A stretch of 64,000 nt of DNA from NCBI GenBank assembly GCA_050084515.1, contig CM114274.1, positions 42,098,001 to 42,162,000 on the forward strand, written 5' to 3'. Each line of letters opens with the position of its first letter. Within the stretch, counting starts at the first letter, position 1. This document shows positions 1 through 9,635 of the stretch, one piece after another. Both the position numbers and the translations under genes were made by a program. The notes under the pieces are model-generated. The model saw only the letters and a program-made list of their open reading frames with translations. It was not told the origin of the DNA and did not search any database. Origin of the DNA: Blasia pusilla. Taxonomy: Eukaryota > Marchantiophyta > Marchantiopsida > Blasiales.

Positions 1-1396
1 GCGGAGAGAGGTCGGACCAAGTCCTCAAGCAAAAAAAAAACCCCCCCAGTCGAGGTCATAGAGACCCCGACAAGCCGTCCGCAGACTCGGGAGAAGCGGA
101 AGCGAGAGGTGCCAGGGTTGTCCCAAGGAGAATACAATCCATCATCCTTGGAAAGACACAGACAAACAACGACCCGGACAAGCGTCCTCCTTCAATTCAC
201 TCCTTTATTGGATGAGCTGAGGAGCTTCAGTTCTCAAGCGTCGACACCAGCCATCAATAAATTGACAACGCTGGGATGGAAGCTCCAACGAAACGGGCAC
301 GCTGCCTGGACGGTGAATGGAGTGGTCGAAGAGGTTGCGGTGGATCTCTTGATCGCCGATCTGCCCTCGGGGTTGCGACTTTGGGGCGAGAATTCGTCGG
401 ATGAGGTACTTGAGTGGAATGTGCCGCTCTCTTATGACTAGATTGCGCTATTGTTCTCCTTTGCAGACGCCAACTGAGTGACAGGGGCTGCTTCTTGGTG
501 TTGACTGGAGGGAGCGAGGACGAGCTCTTCAACCTCCAGTGCGTCAAGAGGTCGCTAAAGTGGAGGACGGCGCAATCGTGGATCATCAAAAATGAGTACC
601 CACTCCAATCCGCGACGAGTCAGATTTGGGTAAGGCTCAATTCCTGTACTATAATCTCAATTATATTTTAATGATGTGTATAATGAGTGTTCATCTCCGT
701 TGAGTGAGTAGAATGAGTGTCAATCTCAGTTTTTTTTGTCCGTGAGCAACCCGTCGGAAGGCGATGGGTTGGTCCGGGACAAAACAACTTGTCGGACTCC
801 GACAGGTTGATCCAAAGTCAGTAATTGAAAATGTTCTCAAGCCGACCTCTTTAGTTGCTGACGTTGATTCCAACGTGCTGATTTACATATGGACCACTCC
901 TACGTGTACTGCTTTGTTCGGCCCGAGCACAATTTCCAGGTGTTCCAAATCTAGGATCCTGTGGATCCATGCTGAGATGGGTACAGCTTAGATAGTTTTA
1001 CAATTCCCCCCTGGGAATTTACATGCAAGACAAGACCCCTTACTGGGAGGAAGGAAAATTCTCACCACGATGCAAACGCTCATCGAGCTCTGCTCAAGGC
1101 TGGGTGACTTGGTGTTCGACTTAGTGGGACTTTCAGGGGCAAGTATCAAAGGCGCCTGGCAGAGTGGCAAGAACATTCTCTGCCTTGAGGGAAGGCAGGA
1201 ACTGTTTGACCTTTGCAAGGAGGCAAAGGCAGAATATGAAAGGCTCGTTGGGGCGTACAAGTCTCCACCGAAGCCGAGAGCTCCGGTTCCAGACCCACCC
1301 TTGGTAGTGACTCCATCATCACTTCCAACGATTTCAAAAATCGGGAGGGCAAGGCCGAAAGTAATTTTGCAAGAGCTCTCGAACGATGACGAGTGA
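1..1396 (+). pseudogene. ParB-methylase gene, 3' half (copy A0)
   Basis: The 5' part is outside the window. A basic, nuclear-localisation-like stretch (about 1-110, REKRKRE type) is followed by the methyltransferase-like region: VDLLIADLP at about 338-365, then the LVLTGG segment near 500. An intron runs from about 630 (donor GTAAGG) to about 888; its acceptor AG reads AT in this copy. The last exon holds DPVDP/M-type and GDLVFDLVGLSG motifs (about 1105-1150), as in the C-terminal part of N6/N4 methyltransferases, and ends at TGA 1394-1396. An in-frame TAG at 439-441 (SYD-stop where copy B reads SYDH) breaks the frame. A C-terminal Pro-rich linker and acidic end (ELSNDDE) are shared with copies B and C. 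Confidence 0.65.
745..812. repeat. Palindrome pair in the last intron (copy A0)
   Basis: Two degenerate copies of the element's palindrome (AACCCGTCGGAAGGCGATGGGTT and AACTTGTCGGACTCCGACAGGTT types) lie in the last intron of the ParB-methylase gene. Copies B and C have longer arrays at the same place. Confidence 0.7.
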
Positions 1397-1963
1397 GTTC
1401 AAAGAACTCAACGAGCCAGCTTGACTGCAGCGTTTGGAGTAGGGAGTTTTTTGATGATGAGGCAAAAGATTTCATAGAATAGATCAAATGTACAGTTCCG
1501 AGCTTTTTTCGGATGATATAAAGCAGAAGATTTTTTTGAACGATGGTGGTGCTTGTAAAAGTTTGCTGAACATTTTTTGTCTTTTCGAATGTGATCGTCT
1601 ATGTACTCCGCGGACTTCTATTTTGCAACCCGTCGGATTTCTCCTGCTTGCCACTTTTTCACTTTATGACCACTGCAACCCGTCGGATTTCTCCTGCTTG
1701 CAACTTTTCACTTTTTGACCACTGCACCCTTTTTACCACTTCCAGGCAACTTGTCGGATTCCGACAGGTTGCCCGATCAGACTCTTTCCTTATTGGTCCA
1801 ACTTAAGAGGCAGTCTGGCGGGCTTCTTCCCTTGGCACCTTCCCCTCAACTCGTAAAGGCAGGCGTAGGCTTCTTTTCTTCTCTCAAACGTGTTGGATTC
1901 CTACTACCTGTGCGATTGCCATAATGGTATTACCGGGGACGAAGCACATATTGATAGTGGATG
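1397..1963. other. Tail region after the methylase stop (copy A0)
   Basis: Noncoding or weakly coding tail shared with copies B (18493-19008) and C. It has a short reading frame ending in an acidic DDEAKDFIE-stop motif near 1455-1481 and two degenerate palindromes near 1623-1775. No separate gene is supported here. Confidence 0.4.
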
Positions 1964-2066
1964 ATCCAATTCTGTAACACATTCAATTTTGTTGCAATAT
2001 GTTACCGGATTTGGAACCCGCCGGAATGCTTGTAACTCCAAAATTACCCGAAGCTAACCGAAGCCT

Positions 2067-2616
2067 ACAACCCGTCGGCTTTGGACAGGTTGCACGCTTC
2101 TGCCAAACATTGTCGAAGCAAGCAATCCGTCGCTCTCCGACGAGTTGCTCGGATACCGCTCCTTCTTGCCCAAAGATGCCGGAGTCATGCAAACCGTCTG
2201 TTCCCGACAAAGTCCAAGGGTGCCTCACCTATTTGCCCAAAGACGGCGAGGTGTGCAACCCGTCGCCCTCCAACGGGTTGCGCAAGGGCCTCGCCTTGTG
2301 GTGCTTACATGAAGTGTGCAGCCAGCCGGACTCCGACGACTTGAACGGGAAACCCGCGTTCTTAACCCTTGACGAGGGAAGCGTGCAACCCAACGGTCTC
2401 CGACGGATTGCTTGGATACGTCGTGTTCCCGTCCCAAACACGGCGGAGGCGCGCAACATGTCGATCTCCGACGGGTTGCGCGGGTACCTCGCGTTCTTTT
2501 CCAAACGACAGAGGCCCTCAACTCATCGGTCTCCGACGGGTTGCTCGCGCACGTGGCGACGTACCCAGGATGGCGGAGGCGCGCAACCTGTCGGACTCCG
2601 ACGGGTTGCCATTTTT
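2067..2616. repeat. Promoter palindrome array (copy A1)
   Basis: About eight to ten palindrome-derived units (core GCAACCCGTCGG..., arms reverse complementary, often separated by 40-60 bp) fill the DNA upstream of the TATA box. The same array stands upstream of the gene in copies B (12515-13060) and C (34295-34870). Several units here have diverged arms. Confidence 0.75.
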
Positions 2617-2698
2617 CACCTCCGGACTTCCGTAACCTCCGACACGTCGCCGTCGAAAGGACGACGGGATCCAACGGTCAGCCCAACGGCTAGAAAAG

Positions 2699-2706
2699 TA
2701 TAAATA
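2699..2706 (+). promoter_or_regulatory. TATA box of the ParB-methylase gene (copy A1)
   Basis: TATAAATA, in the conserved context CTAGAAAAGTATAAATAGGG. It is kept in all three copies, about 270 nt before the conserved start codon and directly downstream of the palindrome array. Confidence 0.75.
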
Positions 2707-2974
2707 GGGCAAAAATCACTCATTTCCGGTTTCTCATTTTGCGATCTTCATTCCTCGCTCTCCCGCGCAACAACTGATTAGATACGAAGGGGCGTTTCAC
2801 ACGGCAACACATCGCGAGTCGATAGGAGGGAACGAGAGCGAGACGGTTTGACTGAAAGATCGCGGGACGATTCGAGCTACCCATCAAGGCGATTCGAGCT
2901 CCCCATCTTGACGTTAGCAAGGCGACTGATCAAGGGATTCGTCATGGACATAGGTGGAGGCATTTCCGGAAAAA

Positions 2975-5893
2975 ATGACGAGGAAAAAATCACAAGCCAA
3001 CAGTTTTGGGAGCTTCACTCCGAAGTCCATTAGGACTCCTGCATCAACATCTTCTGGGCCTCGTTCGGCGAATGAAATTAGGCTGCAGGAAATTGAGGAG
3101 TGGGAAAGGGAAGCGGAGATGCACAACCAGGTGCTTCTTGCAAGACGTGTTCAAGAGGCGCTCGATAAACAGAACGCAGAGGCTGAGACGTCGTAGGCCT
3201 TGAAGAAAAGGATCGCCGACGAAAAGAGAGAAAAGAAGCGTCTGGACGCGTCGGTGAGGAGGGCACAATTGGCTAAAGCGAGGAGGGAAAAAGCGATAGT
3301 GATTGACGATAGCCCTGCCCGTCCAACCAAAAGTGTTGAGATGCGCGAAATGTCCCCCATGAAGTCCGGGGACACAATCAACATAGTGGAAACGCCAGAA
3401 GTTGAAATCGATGACGACGAAGTCATGAGGACTGCCAGCGTCGAGATGGTGGACATGGCCGAAGAAGCCGGAGAGCGGTCATTCTCGACTCCAAGCCCGG
3501 CAGAAGACATCGACCTCTATCGGATCGACGAGTTCCCAGTCGATTTTCCAGCTTCTGTCTCAGACAAGTTAGCAGGTCAAGAAATCGACCCCATTTTCGA
3601 ACGGGTAAGAGAAGATCTGGGTTTTTTGAATTATGTGAATTGCAATTCATTGGGAATTCAGTGAAGCTTATTCATCTTGTCCCGGTTCTAACAGGTGGTA
3701 AAGCAGATGGCACTCATGGAGGGCCACAACGCCTCGAGGATTCCACTCTGCCGATTGCGGACAATGGAATACGTCCGTGAAATTCAGTCCGACGAGGACA
3801 TCGCGAAGCTTAAACAATCGGCGGCGACAGCATCCTACGTCGACAGCTTTCCTCCCTTCTATGTTCAGCCTTACGACGAGCATGGAACCCAAGGTCTGGT
3901 TACGGAGGAGGAGTTGGAAAAGCTCGACACATTTTGGAGGATGCGAAACTAGGATTTCAGAAGGCAAGTAGAGGGCACGGAATTCAGCTGGATGAGAAAT
4001 CTGCATTTCTTCATCAGGGATGGAAATCACAGGTTCATGGCGTGGACCAAGTTTGCGGAGGAGCGGCCCAACTCATTGGAGGCACATTTCTACGTGAAGG
4101 CAGTGGTCCTTCACCCATTCCCTCATCACATGGCGACGGTGGAGATGGCAATGCATGCCATGAACACATGAGTATCTTTAACACTTGCGCAACTCGTCGG
4201 GACGGTTGTTGGGATGCTTTAACACTTACGCAACTCGTCGGACTCCGACGAGTTGCTCGATTGATGAATGGGTTAGGTTTTTTTTGCGGAAAGCAACTCG
4301 TTGGACTCCGACGGGTTGCTCGACTCGACGCTTTTTCGGATGTTTTTTTAAGAATGCAACTCGTCGGACTCCGACGAGTTGTTCGATTGACCACAGATTT
4401 AATTAGTTTTTGGCCCAAAGCAAACCGTCAGAGTCCGACGGGTTGCTCGACTCGCCGCCTTGCCAGGATGTTTTTTGAAGAATGCAACGCGTCGGACTCC
4501 GACGAGTTGTTCGATTGACTGCAGGTTTAGAATGTTTTTTGCCCAATGCAACCCGTCAGAGTCCGACGGGTTGCTTGCCTCGAAACTGTTTTTGGCCGAA
4601 ATGAACCCGTCGGACTCCGACGGGTTGCATTCGGAAGTTGGTTCTCCAAATTTTGCGTCAAGTTGCAAGTTTCCATTCAATTGCGCAACTTGTCAGACTC
4701 CGACAGGTTGCTATGTTCACGTTAGTATGTTCAGTTGCACAACCCGTCGGAGTCCGACGGGTTGCAAGAACCCATGTAATTTTCTGACGGATTGAGTTTG
4801 GATGTGCAGGATTGTATCGGAGGGGAATGTCACCCACCACTGGATCCAAGACTGCAATCGGGTGAGGAAGGTGCTTACGACGCACCCGGGAGAGTACAGG
4901 GGGTTCTTGGGCGATGCCCTTGTCAATCAGATGCTTGCAAAGGGTGCTCAGATTAAAAATAAAACTTGGGCAAATAAGTTTATTTCCCAAGATGCAGCCG
5001 TAACCATCCTTTGCTGGTCTAAGATTCAGGCCGCGAAGAAGAGCGATGCACTGGAGCTGGAGCGGAGGGAGAAGGTATCTGTGTCTGAGAGCGCGAAATT
5101 CATCCAAGCTGCAGTATCTGCAGCAACAAAATACACGGCGAGCAAGATGCAGCGATACATCAGCATTCTCAACCCCGAACTTGGTCCGGAGTTCTACAAG
5201 GAGCTGAAGGCGATTATCAAGTGCCAACGGAAAAGGGATGAAGATCCGCATGGTCGGATTGGGGAGAAAGTCTGCCTGGATTGCGTGCATCGGTTTGCGT
5301 TGTCCGGCATAAGCGAGTTTAGGAGGATCCGACTCATGAAAATCAGTCTCGAGGGCACAGAGGCCCAGAAGAGGGCGGCACACCATCCTCCGGGTGTGTC
5401 CGATCCAGTGATCTCCCAATGGCTACGCGAATGGTCGTTCTGGGACGCGTTGCGGGTTATCGGGAAGCCCGTGGTGGAGGGTCTGCAAGCGGAGCTCAGA
5501 AGATTAGAGCCCATCCCGGATGAAGCAAACCTTGAAAGTTCTGGAGATTTCAAGGTTTGGCTCGACGACATCCGGGACAAGCCAACCAAAAACCCAGGAT
5601 TCAAGACCATGTTCAAGGTTTGCGTCCTCCCTCAGGGAGAGCTTGACAAAGAAGTAGAGGGGAACAAACGGGATCAAGCGAAGAAGAAGCGAGATCTACA
5701 GGAGCATGTTTGGCTAAAATCTGCCCAACGGATGGTCTTCAGGTACCTCGTCTTGTGTAAGAATGCAGGTACGTGGGGAAAATTACTGGCAACCTTGAAA
5801 TTGTGGGCTTCGCCGCCGGATGCAGAGACATTCTCCATGTACGACATGGAGATGGGGCAGCACATGTCCGATTGGGAGGTGGAGAATTGCCCC
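2975..5893 (+). pseudogene. ParB-methylase gene, 5' half (copy A1)
   Basis: Start chosen at the ATG (2975) of MTRKKSQAN, conserved in all three copies. Exon 1 (2975-3604) encodes a charged, coiled-coil-rich region (EEWEREAEMHNQ, EKREKKRLD) and an acidic linker. Intron 1 is 3605-3694 (GTAAGA...CAG). Exon 2 (3695-4167) carries the ParB-like domain: residues PPFYVQPYD, then the hallmark DGNHRFMAW segment (here DGNHR at about 4018-4032). Intron 2 (4168-4809) holds a palindrome array; its donor has changed from GTGAGT to ATGAGT. Exon 3 (4810-5893) is an alpha-helical region of unknown function, cut off at ENCPI. In-frame stops are TAG at 3194-3196 and at 3950-3952, where the other copies read CAG. 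Function as a DNA-binding or modifying protein is inferred from the domains. Confidence 0.7.
4190..4765. repeat. Intron-2 palindrome array (copy A1)
   Basis: Nine or more palindromes spaced about 50-65 bp apart, all inside intron 2. A perfect one is at 4230-4256 (arms GCAACTCGTCGGA and its reverse complement, central C). Others show G.T or single mismatches. Array position and spacing resemble those in copies B and C. Confidence 0.85.
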
Positions 5894-5909
5894 ATTGTGT
5901 CAGACAATG
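5893..5909. promoter_or_regulatory. 17-bp dyad in the divergent promoter (copy A2)
   Basis: CATTGT-GTCAG-ACAATG. The same dyad is at 12355-12371 in copy B and 35010-35026 in copy C, between the two divergent genes. It is a candidate protein-binding site; that function is inference. Confidence 0.4.
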
Positions 5910-6021
5910 TCACCCACCAAATTCATCTTGTCAGTAAAAATTGTCAAGAGTACCTGTTTTCCTATTCACTATAAATTAAAAATTCTCATTCTCAGTCTCC
6001 TCCCGTTGGAATCTTCTTGGA

Positions 6022-9000
6022 ATGGATAATTATGTTAAGCTCACTTGTGGCAATCATCTGGCGGCCCTTCCTCAATCAGAAATCATTCGACCCCAAGCTC
6101 GTGAGTCTTTCATAGCAATGGATGAAGATTTTCTGTCTGTTCGATTTCTTCTCCAAATTGGAACCATCTTTGTATCCAAAGATGTTAGGGTGGACGGTAT
6201 GGAAGACATAATAGGTGAGACGGTCCAGCCAATGACCTCAGACCGTAAAGTATGGAATCTCCTACCTCTAGCAAATGGTCAATACAGAGTTTACGGCCTG
6301 CCCCTGAATTCGTCTGTTTCCCAAGTATACGGTCTACAATTTCCTAGTGCTCCGAGCTCTACGTTTGCAACTCCAAGCTCTGCAGATCCGGCTTCGACTC
6401 CAACTTCGCATGCTCGTAACAATGTTGGTCTTCCTGAAGAGATTCCGGATGTTATCAACCTCAGTGGATCTGTCAGACACCAATCGGGCCCTCTGTCCGC
6501 CTACTCGTTCCTCTTGCGAGTATCAGGCAATAGTTTGCTTTCGTCCCTGGCCTTGAAAATGTTGAAGCACATTCTGTGCATTTCAATTTGCCGCCCACGT
6601 ACGATGGTAATTGCATTTTTGAGTTGCCTCCACTTGCTGCTCCTGCTCAAAAGAAGGATGGAGGATGCTTGAAGGGTATGGACAGAAAGTCTGATTGTCA
6701 TCGATGGTGCAGGCTTCAACGGACTAGTGCTTCCATTCCAGATGGTCCTTGGATTGTCTCCCGCCGCCAATGCGTGGGAGCCTTGGAGTGTAGAAGTCCA
6801 GCATGCCCATATCCAGAGTGCAACGGGTGAGTCAATAAGTCGCAATTCCCTCCCAAGAATGCAGAAACTCCATACGAGGTCAGTGTCACCATACCGCCGG
6901 GAGGCCATCGATGTCCTCATTGTCAGGCATCGCCCTTCTGCATTGGAGCGTGTCCTGCATACATATTTTTCATTGTCCATGACTTGGGCTCCAGGTCAGA
7001 GTATACAAGGCTGGCAGTTCATGTTGGCTCCCACACTCATCCTGTGACCAATGCAATTCAAAGACACATCAAGGAGGATGTGGCGAAGAAAGTAGCCGAG
7101 GTCTACAGAAACTCTCCGGGTTCAAAGCCCGGAGTGATCAAGCTCACAACGGCATCACAAATTTGTGAACAATTGCTTGGAATCCTCGGACAAGGCGAGA
7201 TCACGGCGGTTGAGGAGAAACAACTCTGGGAAAATCTCGCATTTCTCGCTGATCCAGAATGCTTCAGGAATTTGCTGCGTCAAATACGAGTTCTGGATGG
7301 AAAGACGGCCGAAATGGATGCCATTTCCAGAATCAAGGCCAACTCCAGATTTCCATTCATTTAGAGATGGCAGTTCATGGGCCAAGGAGGCGAGGGATCC
7401 AGGGCCTATGCCTTCAAAATGTCAACCACAGGTCCGTCGAGTGGTCTTGATCTTATAGATCGAATGAGGGAAGGGGAAGATCTTTACGGGAGCTGGGTAA
7501 GCTTTGATATTTGCTACACAGTGCTGAACTGATGGTTGACGATGGATGCTCATGTTTATGACCATGTGGAGAAGGGACTCAAAACTATATTTGTCTACGA
7601 AGTAAAGGCAGAAGACGTTGGCAGTTTAAAGATGTGTTGGTTACTCTTATTGGAGGTGGTGAAGGAAAATAAAAGACCACCTCCGGAAATTTATGGGTTC
7701 ATGGCGGAAAATGCACAACCTGGGTGGATTGCTATTCGGGAAGTGTTCAGGGGTGGAGAGGTTCAACTGGAGAGGGAAAGGTCGGATGCTTTCCATTGGC
7801 AACAGTCTGTGACCCGGTACACCAAATCTTGCATTAAGGAGAATAAGAGGACAGAGCATGTCACTCTACTCCAACGCTGCAAGGACAGCAAAACCTTGAA
7901 GCAGGCCATGGAATGCCAAGAAGAACTTCATGGGTGGTGGAGGAAGCATGCGATTGAGGGGAAGTACAAAGAGTTGTGCTCTTGGTTGAGTTGGTGGATT
8001 GTACGTACGAGACAATGGGGAAACTTCATGCGGCAGGTGAGTTCACAATTTTGTCTTGTCAAGCTGACGTTGAGAAGTTTTTGTAAAGTTATAGCTCAGG
8101 GTGAGAAGCGTGGGAACTATATGGATTTCAAACCCAAGAAACCAAGCAAGCTATCGGATGCTACGGGTTGCCCGAGTGTGCAACCCGACGGAAACCGACG
8201 GGTTGCCCGAGGGTGCAACCCCACGGAAACCGATGGGTTGCATCCTGATTTTTGGTGCAACCCGAGGGTGCAACCCGAGTGTGCTTCTCGAGTGTGCAAC
8301 CCGTCGGGACCCGACGGGTTGCAGAGTCGTTCATGGGATGCCTCGGGCCTGCAACCCGCCCGGTTCTGACAGGTCGCTTATTTCTTTGACTCTTGAGTTA
8401 TTTTCGTTCTCTTCTAACATTGCCGTCGTTGCAGGGATTGAACGTTCATGAAAATGCCCTCTGCCCCAACACAAGTGGAGCAGAAAGTGTTCATTCCTCC
8501 TGGAGGTCGTCACAAGCATGCCAACAAATTTCACTTGTGGAGGCATGCCAACAAGACCAGGCAAGAGCAATGCTCTGATCTGCGGACATCCCATATCTTC
8601 CTCACAAAAGGCATAACAAAAGGAAAGGGGCCGTCGATCTACGAGCTCTATGTCAGGGCGGCTGTGAGATCTGGTGATGAAAAAATGTATGTGGAAGCCT
8701 TTAACAGGTGCGTAGGTGGAACTCCACTCGAGCAAGACGTACACATTGGTGGGGATATTCGTGGGCGGGTTTCAAGACGTCCCATACAGATGGTGGTAGA
8801 GCAGTCCGAACGAGACTCGTGGAGACCAGATAAGTATCTTGACTTCAGGCAGGTGAAGAGGCACCATCAAGGAACGAATCCGGTGATTGATTTGGATGAG
8901 GAAATTACGCCGCCCAGGTATTCAGGGACCCCGGACTCGTCCCAAATCCGTGATGGAGTTACTTCTCCAAAATCAGTGAATGTTTTATTTCAAAAGCCCT

Positions 9001-9222
9001 CCGTTGCTGGAAGATCGCAACATCCTGTCATTGGGGTGGTTCAACAATATGGGATTCCGGTAATGGAGGTGGATTGCAACCTAAAACGGTGGCATATATC
9101 TCGGAGCAACCTAGGACGTGGACCCACCTGCAGGGCAGGATTTGATGGCATTAGGAGAGCATGCGGCACTTTCCTAAATAAGAACTGTACAAGGACAGGA
9201 CGACCACTTCCTGGGTTTTGGG
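6022..9222 (+). pseudogene. MULE-type transposase gene (copy A2), broken and 3' truncated
   Basis: Starts with MDNYVKLTCGNHL, conserved in copies B and C. Order of domains: N-terminal domain (6022-6560); Cys/His zinc finger of GCM1/WRKY type (about 6710-6960, ECRSPACPYPEC and the CPHC pair); helical region (6984-7364); MULE transposase core (7536-8036, with DAHVYDHV, FMAENAQPGW and FHWQQSV). An intron follows at 8037-8434 (CAG|GTGAGT ... TTGCAG|G) with palindromes in it, then a further exon to about 9222. The SWIM finger region is missing because copy B abuts here. A frame shift lies near 6570-6580 (the others read ILVDELPPTYDG) and a TGA at about 6829-6831 stands where copy B reads Arg. Role: DNA transposase of the element, by family. 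Confidence 0.7.
8155..8370. repeat. Palindrome cluster in the transposase intron (copy A2)
   Basis: Five or six units of a variant palindrome (GCAACCCGACGG-AA-CCGACGGGTTGC and GTCGGGACCCGAC types) inside intron 8037-8434. Copy C has the same cluster at 36915-37075. The centre is longer than in the methylase-gene arrays. Confidence 0.75.
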
Positions 9223-9228
9223 AGGTGC

Positions 9229-9635
9229 GGTAAGAGGAGAGGAAGAGAGGAGAGAGGAGAGAGGAAGAGAGGAGAAAGGAGAGAGGAAACTACCTTCAAC
9301 CGAAATAGATACTTTTTTTTGAAGAGAGTTTCCGTTGGGTTGAAGAGAGGAAACTTTTTGTGTGAATTTTTGCACTTTTTGTTCATTTATTAAGCGAGTC
9401 CCAGCTTTTTTTTTCCTCTTCCATATTTTGGCAACCCCTCTGAGTCCGACGAGTTGCAAATTGCACAAAATTTAGAAAATTGAAAAATCAGTGGAATCAT
9501 AAGTGTGGAACCAATCACTTTTTCCATCCAAGGTGTGGAAACAATCTATCATTTGCCCCGGGCTGAATAGAGTTCAAGCTCAAAGTGAAGGTTAAGGAAA
9601 AATAAAAGTACAATCTAAAACCTCATTTTGCATCC
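9229..9635. repeat. GA-rich terminus of copy B and subterminal region
   Basis: A GAGAGGA-type terminus (9229-9290) is followed by a subterminal region with GAAGAGAGTTTCC..GTTGGGTTGAAGAGAGGAAA and one palindrome (about 9431-9457). The same order occurs in D (61602 on) and, inverted, at the right end of copy C (38800-39060). It lies downstream of the transposase gene. Confidence 0.75.

Larger units (their letters stand above)
1..1963 (+). mobile_element. Block A0: 3' part of a MULE/ParB-methylase transposon
   Basis: This stretch aligns with copy B from about 16833 to 19008. It holds the 3' half of the ParB-methylase gene and its downstream tail. At 1963/1964 the match to copy B stops (TGGATG) and the sequence continues with ATCCAATTC, which belongs to the spacer between the two divergent genes. 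It is therefore a rearranged piece, not the end of an element. The left side runs off the window. Confidence 0.75.
1964..5896 (+). mobile_element. Block A1: promoter and 5' half of the ParB-methylase gene
   Basis: Matches copy B from 12373 (just right of GG|ATCC in the divergent spacer) to 16535. It starts inside the spacer and stops inside an exon at CCATT (5892-5896), where it joins block A2. Within it lie a palindrome array, a TATA box and the first three exons of the gene. Confidence 0.75.
5892..9228 (+). mobile_element. Block A2: transposase half of the element, inverted relative to A1
   Basis: Begins at CCATTGTGTCAG, the left side of the same spacer cut (GG|ATCC) whose right side begins block A1. 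It carries the MULE gene and ends abruptly at about 9222 inside the gene, where copy B begins with GCGGTAAGAGG. Confidence 0.75.

Noticed and set aside
1999-2703. Long open frame (234 codons) rich in NPSPSNGL and RRVA residues
   Set aside because: It is a translation of the promoter palindrome array; similar frames occur on both strands and all arrays. The TATA box follows it.
4190-4765. CRISPR-like array (repeats with spacers)
   Set aside because: The units are palindromes with variable arms in spliced eukaryotic genes. No cas genes, and spacers are themselves conserved between copies.
4185-4795. Frames with repeated ATRRTPTSC / CNPSESDGL peptides
   Set aside because: Translated palindromes inside intron 2, not a repeat protein. 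The same peptides appear on both strands.
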